A stretch of 64,000 nucleotides of DNA. It comes from Strix aluco (lineage: Eukaryota; Chordata; Aves; Strigiformes; Strigidae). The position numbers and the translations under genes were made by a program. The stretch is taken from assembly GCF_031877795.1 (NCBI RefSeq), contig NC_133933.1, positions 28,693,029-28,757,028 on the forward strand, read 5' to 3'. Under the pieces are notes generated by a model, which saw only the letters and a list, made by a program, of their open reading frames with translations, searched no databases and was not told the DNA's origin. Below, in pieces: positions 42,501 to 57,500 of this stretch (position 1 is the stretch's first letter; each line of letters starts with the position of its first letter).

Positions 42501-45500
42501 CTCCCACGCCTCCAGCTCTAGGGCAGTGGAGATCAGGGCACCCACAGCCTCCGAGTGCAGGAGCTGAGCTCAGCTCCAGCTCCCTCTGCTGCTCAGCCCC
42601 AGCCCTGGGACAGGGCTCTGCTCTCCTGCAACCGGGACCACCGTGCTATGGCAGAGAGAAAGGACTGGGAGAGAGCGGGAGGTTGGCGGCAACAGCGGGC
42701 TTTGCCTCCATTACCTTACACAAAATATTGACTGCAGATGCAATTCGAAGCTCTGCTTCAGTAAAGTACTAGGATATTCAGAAAGCCAGTATTTATCTAG
42801 CTAAGCAGAACTAGCACAGTACCCAAGGTGGTACAAACTTATTTTGAGAAACCAAAGCAAGCACCTTCTGCCATATATTGCAGACCACATTTTGACAATA
42901 ACAAAATTTGTCCCAGCATTTAAACATTCCTTTTTGAGCACTGATGTCATGGGTAGCGTGTTTATACAATACGTACTGAGAGAACTGATCTCTGCCCAAA
43001 CTTGTCTTAATTATTCAGATTACAGAATTAGAGCACTAGAACAAAAATAGTGAGTCTCCTATTTACCTGTATGGTCTGATAATTTTTTGCCCATAACGCA
43101 GTGCACCTTCCCAGTCCTGCACGTAGAGACAGACACCCATGGCTTGGTACATCATATGTAACATGTAAACATTACTGTCTTCAAACACTGCACCCATCTT
43201 GTCCAGGCTGAGTTCACAGATCTCCAGTAATTCACTTGGAGGTATGAAGAAGTCAAGGAACCCAATAAACAGAGGGCCTCTCATCAGACAACTATCGGGT
43301 AACGCCAAAGAAGAATCGACTTCAACTTCAGAATGGTTCTGAGAAGCCCTCTTTTCTCTCAAATGGCATCAAAGCATCCATGCTACAACCCCAGAGCTAC
43401 TCTGAGAGGTATTCTATACTCAGAGCTATTCTGCTCATGAGATTATTCCCCCTCCTACTCAGATATTCTACAAAACTAGCTTTCAGATTTAAAAAGCAAC
43501 AAAAAAAAGTAGCTTTCCTGAATCACCACCGCACCAGCAATGTGTCAGAAGGCGGCAGAGTGAAATTCCCCATGCAGTGGGTACTGAATCGGCATGAGAT
43601 AGCCTGGTCTGCTTCTGGCCCAACGGATCTTGCATTTTTGTCCAAATCGCACCACTGTTACAACAGGTAGGCTTGTGCCCATCAGCAATAGCTGCAGCCT
43701 CACATGCAGTCTTTCAAAACAGGGCAATACTACAGCACACTAACACAAGCATGCACCTATGCTCACTGGCTTGTGTGGAGACAGCCACATGCTGCACTCC
43801 ATGGAACTGAGAACCACACAGGAAGGCACAAACACAGGGTCTCACAATCCCACACCACCTGCTGTGTTAAACCACCCCTTGTCTCCATGGACAACTCTTC
43901 AGAGACAAAGAGGGCAGAGGTAAGTCTAACTTCTAACGGTCATAGCATTTCTCCTGCAGGTACTTCTGAAGCAATCCAGCAGGTAAGACTTTTAGGTCAC
44001 ACACCAAGCCAGCGGAGTCAGGGTGAGACAAAGGATATATTTGTAGTGTTTGGCTCTCCTGAATTCCTCAATCACATTCCTGGCATATTTGATCATGTCC
44101 CGTACCGTCTCTGCTGATGGAGGATCATTCAACTTGCGGATTTCCAGTTTCTCTTTATCCTGAAGGAAACACAATGGATGTTATAAATGCAGGTTCCAAG
44201 CCCTACAAATAAAGGTGCACCTGCTACACAGAATTACTCTAATAAAAAGACACAGATGGGAACTTAAGCTCTTCAAAGAATGTAAAAACAAAGGTAGAAT
44301 GTGCACCTGCAGTTTTTCTCTAAAGCCTTGGCTGGGAACCCTAGAATCCTCTGCACCTTCCAGTTCATCTGACATTCTCTACTTCCATGAAGTCTCTTTC
44401 TTTTGAAAGATCCAAGAGCTTTTCGATTTTGTGATGAAAGCACTTTTACATAGGAAATTTCACTGCTTCCGAGAGATTAGGGATTAAAACAAATTTAGTT
44501 TCAAGGGTAGAAAAGCCCAAATACCTTAGGCCTGCCACCAAGTGATAGCTCAGTGGAAAATGAGATGATATTAAATACAGAAAAGGATCCTTCATATCTA
44601 CAGACAAAAATATTTCGTTATTTCTGCTGGACAGCTCCACTTACTCTGATCTTTCTATCTAACTTAGTACTTCATGAAGAGTCAGCTGCAATCTGGAGAC
44701 AATCTTTTGCTGTTTAAGCCTCACATCGTTGCTCGATTTCTTTTTCATTTATTATTTCATCTGCCAGCTGAGAGGACTACAGGGGACTCTTTCCAGAGCT
44801 GAAGGAGGCTGAACAACAGGTGATTCCAAGAGTAGCACATTGTTGGAAATCACAGATGAAATCCTGGCTTTGTTAAACTCGGTGACAAAATTATCATGGT
44901 AACTGTGGGGAAAAACACAACTACGGTATTAACAGAATGGCCTCAAACAAGAATACTGGGTACTATTTGGAAAAAAAAGTTACAAAAGGTGACACCATTT
45001 AGAGGAAGAAGATGGTTGTCTGGTGAGTTTGGCAAGCAGCTCTTAAAAGGACACCTTTATAAAAATGGGGGGAAAAAAATGATCTGGCACTTAAGGATCA
45101 GATTATGCCAGCCAGACTGATCTTGGCTGGAATGACAGATGAGCCACACAAAGCTCAGTTCTCCTAGGACCTTCAGTGAAGGAGGTCCAAACGGTTGCAC
45201 AGGCACAGTTGTTTCAGGATCTGTTGGGGCTGGGTACCTTTTTTTATTCTCCATAAGTGCTCTTCTTCAAAATAACTAACACCTTGTTTTAAGGAACGCT
45301 GTCTGGATGTCTGCCTTTGTCCCTTGAAGGGCACCAGGTGATATCTAATGAACATAAATCTGACCTGCACTTCACAAGGGGCTGTGACCCAGGACCGCCC
45401 TGTCCGTCAGAAGATCGATACGAGGCCATTGCAGGAAAGCCCATTTCGCAGATTTTGCTGGGTCTCCAAACCACCCAACAGTGTCATACAGTGCCACCTA

Positions 45501-48500
45501 GAATTGACTGCGATGTCCCAACCAGGAACTGCAGCAGCATTCTATCCCAGAACAGGACCCCAGAAATGCCCCAAGCAAGATTCACTAGCTGAGAGTTGGT
45601 AGAAAGTTACAAAAAAAAAAAAAGGAGTTCTGAGCTAAATTCTTTTGGCCAGGTAGCATACTCACAGTATAATTACCTATTTTTAACAAAGTTTTCATCT
45701 GTGCTTTGTAGTTCAACTTTAAATAGGCCTCCACCAGGAAATTTCCTGATGTGTCATGGTTACAGTGGAAAGAATGAGTATCAGAAAGTCTTCTAAACAG
45801 AAAAACAGAACCACCACCCCCCCATTATCCTACTTTTCAAAATGTAATTAAACCAGATAGAATATCACATCTAAGGACCTGGGTAGGTGCTTTCACAGTC
45901 AGAAGCACATTTCACACTGAATTTATTACCTTTTCTTTTGTAATGCACTCCCTGCAATCACAATTAAAGAAATAGGAGTCTCTTAACCGGTCATTTCTGT
46001 CTTCTGTGGGATACAACAGGTCAATATAGCTGGTAAAAACCTACATGGTAAAAACATAGCAGTCAGTGAAAGCAGTATAACTATACATATTTATCACTAC
46101 TAGTTCTGGTCACATAGTGTAACATTCATGCAACTTGTGGACCCCTGCAGCCACATCACCTGCCTGTTCCTTCACATTCCAAGCTTCTCGGCAGCATCAG
46201 GAGTTGCCATTTGTGAATGCAATCTGAAGAGAAGCGTTTCCTTTGCTATTCATTATGGAATTTCCCTCAAATATTACCCTGGCTTAAACCCAGGACAGCA
46301 AGATTCAGGTGTGGATAAGGACACTATCACAGCATAAATCTCAGGCTTCTGTCAGACTACAAAGAGATGCCTACTTTTCAAAAGTAAAATAATGATTTCA
46401 GGTATCCAGCCTAGCATAAATTACAGCGGCCTGTTTTTTCAGAGGCTGGAATCTCAAATTTTTCTTTCTGAAAACCTACAAAAATTGAGGCAAGAGCAGT
46501 CACTAGTAACTTTAGAAACTTAGGACCAGACCTTTAGATCTCTGAAGAAAGGCCCAGTGCTCCAGTTCTAGGAGAGTTAATACCAGATTTACTTCAGCAA
46601 TAATATTTTAAAGGAAAGAAAATCTGCTTTTGAACATTTTAAAGGCCCTTCACATGCACTATTCTTAAGTTCTCCTCTACTTGAACAGTCTTCAGAAAAG
46701 AACCCCTGCAATTAGATTTAACGCTCTGTTTTTGAGATCTCCCCCAAGAAACATGTCATATGTACAGCGCAGTTTATCATTTTGCAGACCAAGGAACAGC
46801 TTTAGTTCCATTTCATCATTTATAGTTATTTGGAACGTTCTGCTCAGTCTTTATGCTTAAGGTTTCTTTCTTCTTTAAAGTACAATGTGCAAGTAATTTC
46901 ATACAGTACATGTTCTTCTTAGTCTGTGTGATCTCACACTCCTCTCCTCCCTTCCCTGTTTTCAAAGCATGCAAAATGCAGGAACTACATCTACAGCAAA
47001 AACTCCAAGAATGTTGCAATGCAGTGGCTGCATCGAACCTGAAGATGGAGACACAGGCCGTAAGACCACAGAGAGCACAAGCGAAATCAAAAGCTCACAT
47101 TTACAAAATTTTTAAGTGCCAGAAAAGCAAACGCGCAAAAGCCAGGAGGTCCTGGAGAACTGATGCAGCTTCTAAGACACAACTCAATCAAAAGAAGATG
47201 CCAAGCAAGGTAAATACTCCACATCTCTACATTTCACAGTAAGCCCTCCCCAAAAATGCTGAAAATGTCCAGGATCCTGCAGTAGAATCCCAAAACCAGG
47301 ATCAGTCCTTGTCCATTACCATAATGCATTTGCAGTGACTGCCAACATCACAGACAAATCATCACTAGTAAATGGCATAAAAATAAGTTGCTCACCTGAG
47401 TCATTCACCCTTGGCTCCAGCAACTAAATTCACTTTGTTCACAATGGTGAACAGCTATAATCCACAAAAATAACCTCTCTCCCCTTCTTCAAAACTCGTA
47501 TCATGTACTTCAGAAAGCGATAAGAGTTATCAAAATAAAATCTGAAATTATTTTTATGAGCATTAACCTTGCCCACTAAATTAACATTAGCAAATGAGCC
47601 ACTGAAACTGCGCAAACTCCATCCCCAGAGAGAATGTTCTGTATCATCATTCCCTGCAGATATTTGAACATTCCCGTCAACTCTGTTTAACACCTTTTTT
47701 ATTAAAAGCAAAAAGCAGCTCTGTTGCTGAATACTCCCTGCCAAGTTCATTATTTGATTGAGAAAGTTTCAAGGTAAACCCAGAGCCTTCCTCAATTTCA
47801 CAGAATTTTATCCATCACTATTCAGCTTCACTCCACCTAAAAACACACTCTTGCTGTTCTGTGACATCCCAGCAAACACCACTGAGGTGATATGACCGAG
47901 TCCCGTGTTTTGTGGACGTTCTGTCCAAACAGAAGTCAGAGGACTTATCTGTACCCACTTACCTTGTTTATTCTGGCTTCAATTTCAATACATTACTATT
48001 CTACTGGGAACTATTATAGCAGTAATAATTTGCTTTGATCTTGGAATTTCAAAGCACCAGCCAAACACCAGTAAACTCAGCCTCATTTTACAGATGGGTA
48101 AACTGAGACAGAGGCTGGCAGATACACAGTGACTGCTGCAGGTGCCCTTCCCTTGTTTTAGCACAAAACAGGATACTGCCTCCGAGAATCACTTCAGTCC
48201 TCCAGAGCCACCCCAACTTTTCCAAAGCAACATCTTACACTTCTCTGAGAAACAAGAGATCCTTCCTCGCTATTATTAAATTGTCACCTAATTGAAATGG
48301 ATCCTGAAAAGCAGAATGGATCCTACTTTTAGGATGCATGCGTACAGCGTACATTCAAACACAGTGCATTTACCTCTTCTCCAGGCTCAATCTCTTTAAC
48401 GGCTCTGACTTCAGCCAAGGTCCCCTTGTAAGTTACAATCACATTTGGACAGCAGCTGTGGTTCATCAATGCAACACTGTAAAAGTAGAAAAGTAAATCT

Positions 48501-51500
48501 TTTCTGCCCCCTACCACCAAAAGCAACAGGCAAAAAGTTAAGCACCACTTCACAAAACACATCAGCCTGAAAGATAAGAGTCAGGCTCTCTCTGTAAGCT
48601 GTTTTATTCTGAGGCTTAACATGAAGGTAACCTTGGGAAAATCTGTTGTACTGTTATTTATTCTAATGATATGGAGAATGGCTGTGCTAATGAATCATTA
48701 CAATTTTTAAATCCTATTATTGCAGGACTAGGCAACTTATTTTCCATTCTTATAGTGCTATGGGACAGCTGACAGGGTTGTTCACATAGCTTAACTATCA
48801 ACATCCTATTTAGGTATCTATGACAGACAGACTGTTTTCCTCAGAGAAGAAAGAAACAAACACATTTAACCTACAGGACACAAGCAAATACAGGAAAACA
48901 AAAGTAATTTGCTGCATCACAACTTAAGATACACGTTAAAATTTTAGCTGGTTTCTGTGCAAACATAAACAGCCTCCATATTTGAAGTGGGAGGAAAGAT
49001 ATCTCTGTTATACAAGCACACGACTCGCACAAGAACTTGGGACTGCTAGAGAAAAGTACTCCCCCTTACTACCAAGCTTGCAGAAAGCGCAACTTGCTGC
49101 TTATTTGAGATAAAATTTATAAAATGTTAATTCTTTCTTTTCCAATACAGCTAAATAATAATTGTCTCGTCAGCTCACAGGCATAACTGCTAAGTAGAAA
49201 AGATCTGGCTCTTGCATGCTGAGCACTTACAAAGGATGGTGCTGGACATGTTTCCAGAACATTTAATGCTCTCCTCTCCCCACCATGACCCTGATCCTGG
49301 GCATTTCAAGCCCTTAATCAGGGCTAGATCAGGGATATGGACTTCAGACAGACCTGCCTGAAGAAGCAGAATCTGTGAGGCAAGGACTATCTACTACTGT
49401 CTGTATGCAGACTTAGCAAAATCAGGTCCTGCTTGAATTGGGCACCTGCAAGTTTCAGATTACTTTGACATAGGTAAGATACTAGTAACCTATGCCTCAC
49501 AAGGAAGTCAACCTAAGCGGACAGTGATAATACTTTCAGTACAGGGCTTGCAAAGAATAGGGGCAGAAAATACCCTCCTTTGCTAGCACATTAAGTGGAA
49601 AGGACAGACTTAAAAGGAAGAAATGTTCCTCAGCCTTAAAGAGAGCTGTTCTCCCCCATCCGCAAACTGCAGTTAACACTTAACATCTGCAGTGATTTGT
49701 AAAGCTAAGAAGCTTGTACGTATTTTTTCCACTGTCACAGCAACATAAAGCATTGTAGTTTTTAAAACACCTGAGGAGGCTGAAAGGAATTATGAAAGGG
49801 ATTTAGTGTTTGCCAAGGAACAAAGGTAGAAGGGATGTTGTTCAGAGAACATCAGGTGAAGGATTATACCCAGCCAAAACAGAAAGTTGTGAATAGAGCA
49901 AGTCACCTGCAATCCTTTTCATTTCGCTTTGATCATTACATGATGTCCCTGTCCAGAACCTGCTAGCCAAGTAACTGTTTCCTACCAACGTGCATATAAT
50001 TCACAATCTAAACTTCAAAACAAATTACAAGTGCAATTTTACCAAAATTACCACATTTTTAAGTAAAACTGCTGTAAATCATTGGCCACATTAGATAAAG
50101 ATATTTAAAACAAGACAAATTAAGTGTTCAATTGAATTTCTTTCACTAGAGATCTAATTCCATACATGTGTAAGAACCTTTGTTTGTTTTTAAATAAGTT
50201 AATTTTATTTTTTAAAATATCTAAATCAACCTACTCAGGAAATATGGCTGATCCCAAATGAGAGAGTTCTTCATCTTCAATTGTAAAACCATTACAGTTA
50301 ACCTAAGGAAAAAGAGAGAGAGGTCAGATCAGCTCCTGGTCAGCTAAGTACTCCGCACCCACATGTCACATTCTCATACTTGAAACTCAATTGTAGTAAT
50401 TTGCTTACAATTTTCTTTCCACCTCACCAGTACTCACAGGGAGCTACACGACGTCTCAAAACGTGAGGTGAGGACAAAGCCCTGACCAAAGGAATGTGCA
50501 GGACACTAAAGAACTGACAGTCCTACACTTGCACCTGCTCAGGACACAACCTCTAGTGGATTGCTCCTTGGAAGGGAAATGAGGCTTGAAAAGAGCGATA
50601 GAAAATGTCAAGGCAAGATCATTGCAAACACGAAACAAAGCCTGACACTGACCGGGCAAAGAGACTTCAGTTGGCCATGACAAGTAAAGGGCCAAAGCAG
50701 AACTACACATGCAAGGAGCAATATGGGGATGAACAGCAGCAAACTCAACTGGGGTGGGGCAGTACAGAGCTTTGATGGAGCGTATGTTACGGAGACTTGC
50801 CACAATGACATCTGTCATCAAGGGCTGCATGTATCAGCTACAGCTAAAGCACATATAAAGAACAACAAAGGCAGTGAGAAAGACTTGAACCTAATAAAGA
50901 ATAGAAGGGGACAGAAAAAGGACAGGGTTTGAGAGGTTGTGCATTCCTAATTTAAACAGACACAAGATCAAAAGAAGCTTGTTCACAAATCCTTCTTACT
51001 ATTCTCCCTCTTTTATTCTCACTAAGCTCAAGGGAATCTTACAGGAATTTCAGCTTTGTTTCACATGGTTTGTGTTACTTTAAGTGACCAAAATGCACCT
51101 CAGTCGAGTTTCATTCCACTTTCACTGCAAGTCACATACATGCCAATGCGAAGAGAACCCTCTCCACATTCACCAACATCTCCCTACAATCATCAAAATG
51201 TTCACAGAAGCACCAGTAAAGCACTAAAACAACTGCTGTCACATGACCAAGGCCAGCTGAAGCTACAATGGGCACAGGAACAGGCAATCAAGTAGAGCAT
51301 AAGTATTTGTTCTGGAAGGGTAAGAGTTGACAACAAACACCACCAACAATGACATGCCCCACAAGCTAGAATGCAGCTCGGATTGGATTTTAGAAATACA
51401 CAAGCCACTCCTCAGGTATGAACTGTTCAGGATGAGTTCATGATTAAGGGAAGTGTCCTGTTTCTCTGATTCACTCACCAGTATCTTTGCTTGATCTTTA

Positions 51501-54500
51501 TCCTGCTATTTTTAGCAAGGTAGCATCCAAAGGCTCCCTGTCTCTCAAGATGAGCATGGTACTGCGTTAGCCAATGTATGAGCATACCTGAACCAAAACC
51601 AAAATGTAATTGCTGAATACAAAAACAATAGGAGGGAAAGATTATATCCACAGCAAGTAAGAACATAAGGCTACACAGGCTGACATGTACAACAGCTTGA
51701 TGGTTCTGAATCACAGGGAAATATTTAAAAATATGCAGTGAGTTATCATCAACTCCCCTCCACTAAGCCAGAGACAACTCACTTCTTGAATGCATCATAC
51801 CAGAAATGACACAAGAGAAAGAATCAGAAGGGATGAGATACCACCGGTTTCACCAGATGAATACATGACTGAAAAAGGCAATGTGGAGGGAGTAAAGAGA
51901 GAACAGTGAAAAAACTACAGATCAAGGTTGTTCCCAATGGTGGAAAAGAGAACGTGCAAAGGGAGGCATAAAATTATGCAAGGTCTTCAAGAAAAGGATG
52001 AGATGCTGGAACTTGAGACAAGGGAGAAACTGTTTGAAGAGTATGACAAGGTGATACTGGGGAGGAAGAGCACCAGTCTCAAGAGCTATGCTCCACAGGG
52101 ACAAAAGAGAGCAGAATGATACCAACAGCTGGGGAAGAGAGCAGTGAAAGGCAAGGATGGTTTACGGACAAAAATCTTTGCTCCACCCAAAAGGACCACT
52201 TACACCTCAGCCATGTTGAGTAAGAAACGACATCAGACAAAGCCCACAAAAAGCAGTGAGCAAGGAGTAATAAGTATCCTAGTCCAAAACAACTGCCCTG
52301 AGCCACAAGGAGAAAGAATGCTGAATGGAGGAGTGAAGTAGACAACATGAAGCCAGAGAAAGTGTTGAAGCAAAACAAAGGAGCAGCAGCATATCCATAC
52401 TACTGGTTTTAGGTCAAGTTAACTAATTATTAGGAAACATGTTTGTACATATCAAGTACAGACATGTCTTCCCTTTTTCCGGAAAGATTCATGCTGGGGC
52501 TAAAACCTCAGAAGGTTGTAACCTGTAAAATACTTCTGAGGAACATCCAGATGACCTTTGGAGATTTTAGTTCCAAAAATGGCGACGTTGACAGTGGCAG
52601 ACAGTTGCCTGACAGTCAGGATGAGCTTAAGGTGACACCTAAGTGCAACATTATACATTTACAGACAAGACCAGATAAGACTTCAGATCTGGAGTCAGCA
52701 GTTCACAGAAGTCCGTTAAAGTACCATGATCTAGTGAGCTGGTTCAGGACAGCACATGAAGCGAAAGTCATTCTAGCCAAAATAATGAAATCTTTGGGGA
52801 TTCTGGCTACTTTCTAACAGAAACACTCAGAAACACCACAAGAAACTGGATGTACTGATGTCTTTAAAGTATCCCTCTGGCAAATATAAATTGCAAAGTC
52901 TTCAAAACACAAAAAACTTTTCACTGAAGGGAAATGTATAATTAGAAGCAACACAATGGATGACGAGTAGATGCTAAACATGCTAAAGAATCATTCCCCT
53001 ACAGAGTAACAGTATCTCTATATTAAGGAAATAGTAACTGTGCCTCTTTGTTGGTAGAGGCCCAGTTGCCATCTCAGCTTTCATCACAGCAGTTAACATT
53101 TGCACCCATCTCAAAAAAATTAAACTTTTTACTCAGACGTTTAAAACTAGCTTATTTTGAAGTACAGGAGGAAAAAGAAGAAAATGGATTTTTCGGTATT
53201 CCACTGGTGTTATTCCATCCACTATAATACATTCAATTCAGATGCGTATGAAAAGCAGGTGAGAAAAAAGAGGTGACACATTTCAGAAGTTATCTAACAA
53301 GACATCCTGCCTTTCCTTCATCTCTCCAGATGACCAAACTACCTGACTGCATTTAAAAGCCACACACCAGATAAAAGTTTCAGACTGCTCTTTCTACTTC
53401 TCTGAAGTTTACTCCCTGTGAAGGTCAAACACAACGACGACCTGACCAGCAAGGATTTCCACAAGTTTGAAGCCGGAACGAAGGATTTTGCCTCTGCAGG
53501 ATCTCAGACCAGCAGCCTTCCATGTAAGTCAACAGCAGCTGCACTATGCTTGGCCCACAAGAAGCCTAACTTTGACAGGGTCTAATACAGGCTGTTTCCC
53601 CTTTTCTCCAGCGTTTGAGAAGCACCTCATAGAAAGTCTGCAGACAAGTCTCTCTTCCCTCACTACTGAAATGGGGCATGTCCAGCCACTTCTGCTCAAG
53701 GAAGTAGATCTTCTCCATCAAGCACACCCAGCTCTCCCTAAGATAAGCAAAGAGCTTACCACTTCCATTGCCATTAACAACTTCCTCTTTCACAAAGGCT
53801 AAACTCCTACAGCACCATCCACCTAAGCAGGCCGTGTTCTAGCCAACTTACTTGTGCAAAGAGAACTACAAGGGCAGCATTGTCAGGGTACTCCAAGTGC
53901 TTTGAGTAAAAGTGATGAAGAGCAGCAATGTCGTTCTGAATCAGCTCTCTCTTTTCATTGTCTAGTTTGTCAAGGTCTGTGGACAAAGAATACATTCCAT
54001 TTCAGTAACAGGAACACTCCCCCATGAACTGCAGCTAGACTTACGTTAGAACAGGCCTGGACTTAAACAGAAACCCCTCAAGGAACAGCTGCTTGGAAGT
54101 ACTGCAAGAAGTGTCTGTTCTTCCATAAACGTAATGCTGCTCTGCCAAAGCCACATGTGTGCTCCAAGAACATGCAGGATTAAAAAGCATTTTCTAACAT
54201 CTTTACATTAGCAGGTAATGGGACACAAATTTCCCTTTCATGGGAGAAGGGTTACAGTATTTAAAGTGCATTTGTTAACCCTAGCAAACAGACCAGCCAG
54301 CCCTGGCCCTCTAGAAGCCTATCAGCTGTGGGTAGCTATCATCAGCTGTGTAACACGACCTACGAGCTACTTGGTCCCATCTACTGTGGTATGAAGTCAC
54401 ACTCAACATCACACTTCTTAAAACATGCTTTACATAGTGAAACTTCCTCATATTGTTGGTTGTAATTCTTATCAGTACAAACCAGCCCAGACTCCTGCTA

Positions 54501-57500
54501 AGGAAGGCTGCTTATCTCTGCTTTTAAAAGAGTGGTCTTTCCCAGCACAGAGGCCCTAACTATTCGTGGCCACATGTGATGGGGACCTAATATTGGTTGA
54601 CAACAATGCTGGGGTTAGTCACCAGGGGTTCCCTTTGCAGCAAGAGGAGGATAACATGAGGGTGCCCAGGACTGTAATCCACCTGACCTACTGCAGGCAC
54701 CTGCTTCAGGAGGTAACAAACAGTGCTTGAGAATGCCCATGTCTCCATGGGCTGGGGGGTGACCATCAACAGAGGTGTTTTTAACTGGCAGATATCTGAG
54801 AACAATAGGAGACAGCACGAACATCAGCAGAAACGTCCTGGCACACCTGCCAAGCGCACTGCCTTATGGGTTTGTTCAGAGATTTACCCTCAGGCCCGTG
54901 ACAGGTTCTAGACAAACCTGTGGCCACTGAACCTTTTCCTGCTTGGTCCATGCAGAGCAAGCTAGATATTGACCATATACTCCTGGTCCCTTCTCTCTCC
55001 TCAAGAGCAGAGTGTTGGAAACTTTCTTCCTAATACTCTCTCTCACAGTGGCAGTGTCACCAGCTCACTCCTGCTCTAAGAGAGCCAGCAACTCATCAGT
55101 TTCCCCTCTCCAACTCAAAATAACAGTGGAGAGGAAAACATGTAGGAGGAGAAAATGCTGCACAACAGTGGAAGAAGAGGGAAATGATTTCTAAGAGCAG
55201 ATGTGAATGACAGGAGAACCACAAAAAATACTGAGGAAAGTGAAATGGGACAATTTGATGAGAACTAGGACAAATCAGAAATAAGAAATTTTGAGCTTCC
55301 AACTGACAACCAGGTGCCTTTGCCACTCCTGTGCAGGGTGTTGCAAAGCGTAAGGCAACTGCTGAACACAGCAAAGTTGTGCTAAGAGATGAGGAGAGTC
55401 AACAAGGCAGAAGGAACAGGGGTTCTTACTAACAAAACAAGGGCTCCTAGAGGACAAGGGGGACGTTGCAACAGTAAAAAAAAAATCAGCCTTTTAGCTC
55501 CCAAATTAATAAATTATTGAAGACAAGCTGTAATGCAGAATATACAGAAATTACTTCAGCACCTACCCATCCTCCTCAAGCTCAATCCTACTAACCTACC
55601 TGTAAAAATTATCCTTGCCTTAGGCAAAGTCAAGTATTGGCATTTTTCCCCCTTATTTCCCCAGTTGTCCCAACAGCTGTGACAGAAGCTTTTGTTCAGG
55701 AAGCAAGTAAGACTGTGATCTTGCTGTGCTTGTTACTCCGCTACCTCAAGTCCTAGCAATGACTGCATTTATTCAAGCATTTTATAAAGGGTTTTGGAAG
55801 CCATCAGAGTGAAAAATGAGAATATACAAACCTATTGTCTCCTTGTATATTACCCCCAGCACCAAGAAAGAGAAACGAGAGACCAGTGAACACTGCCAGG
55901 ATGGTTACTAGTCCCCTAGTTCCTCACTTTCTAACTCTGTCTCATCGGACATAAACAGTAGCCTTCCAGTTAAAAGCAAGCTATTGCCTCATCTCCTTCC
56001 TTGGATTATTTTGGAGCATTTAGGACATGGAATTTCAACACAATCATATATAACATGTCAGATTTGACTGGCAGTGACAGATACTGAAGCACAGTCCAGA
56101 GGGTTCTGCAATTAGCCCCTTAGTCACTGTCACCATCAAGCAACTGTGCTGTCTCTGATTTTATGCCTCCTGGTAACAAATACCAGCTATTTTAATTTTA
56201 CAACATTACAATTCTCAAAAGACACTAGAGTACCAGAAAAGCCATGAGATAGATGTATGCTACATAATTAATTCTGTCTAGATTCTCACCCCTGTTTCAC
56301 ATCCCCGACAAGCAACCAAGAAAAAAAAAAAAAGAAAGAAAGAAAGAAGAGCACTGCACTTTCAAAAAAATGAGGAACCACAATTCTCTTTGTTTAATCC
56401 CTTCCTCCAACAGGAGTGGGATGCTCTGAAAGGTTTTGATGGAGGGGGCCAGGGGGAAGCAAATCATTAATATAAATAACTGCCTCTGTTTACCTGCAAG
56501 CCTTTTTTACTTACGCGATTCAAACTCTTTTACAGCAAGCAGCTTCTCCGACTGTGTTCTTTCAGGGTGAGTTTTCTAACAATAAGGGGGAAAAAAAACG
56601 AAGAAAATATTTTAATGTTTTAAGTTGGCGGTTTTGCCTACTCATTCATAAGCTGGGAACTCCTACCTGTAAAACAAACCCAAATCCACACTGTATGGAA
56701 TTTATAGAAGTTGATTAACAGCAATGAGTTAAACTGACTGCCCTTAGTAAAGCCATAGAAATATTCTCTTCACACCAAATTAGGCAGCTGAAGATTAACT
56801 CCTATCAAATTTATATACATAAACTGAACAGTATTTTAAATATGTCATTTGCTTTGTTCTAGACACCCAGAAAGCTGCTAACAATAGCAAGCAGGCAGGA
56901 GACAGGCTTCGCTTTGAGGAAAGTGAATAAACTGACTGTTGACAGAGTTCAAAAGCAATGCTCCATTGTTGGCCTAAGGCCACTTCTTTGTAATCTTGGC
57001 CATTAAATATGGCTTTGCAGGTGGCCCAGCAGCTGAGGTTCAGGGACTATGGTTTGCATATTTAGCTTTTATATGACATGTAGGGTTCTCCCCCCTCCCT
57101 GTAAGTGATAAAAGCACAAATTTATTCCAATGACTTTTTGTCATTAAACATTCGATTTTGTTTGTGGATCACCACTAAACCACGCTTTAATTAAGTCACA
57201 CACACATACATTCACACACACATCTACACACACAGCAAGTATGCAGCTACCTTCCCAGCAGGCCACCAAAATCCTCACTACATACAGTATCCAGGTTGCC
57301 CTTGTCACATAAGCAGACCTCAATCACACAAATATGCTTCAAAGAGGATTTGTTTTTGTGGAAAGAGTTTAGAGCTCTACAAAGATACACAGCATAATAA
57401 CCTTGAAACTCATGAATCCCGTCCCCTCCCTTAAGCACTTGTGTTATCCTCAGTATCCATTTAGTTAGGGAACACTGAAATGGAGGTTGACATTGCAATC

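Noticed and set aside
43235-44045. GT-AG alternative for SMYD2 intron 9
   Set aside because: No GT near the end of exon 9 or AG near the start of exon 10 restores the conserved HYK-SPSELL joint; AT-AC does so exactly.
43704-44117. 137-residue + strand frame
   Set aside because: It is antisense to SMYD2 exon 9 and its intron, with no family resemblance.
46853-47242. 129-residue + strand frame in SMYD2 intron 7
   Set aside because: No recognisable domain. Its Lys/Gln-rich tail is low complexity, and splice signals around it are not convincing.
52443-52817. 124-residue + strand frame in SMYD2 intron 5
   Set aside because: No homology recognised, no promoter or splice support; length is within chance for this much sequence.
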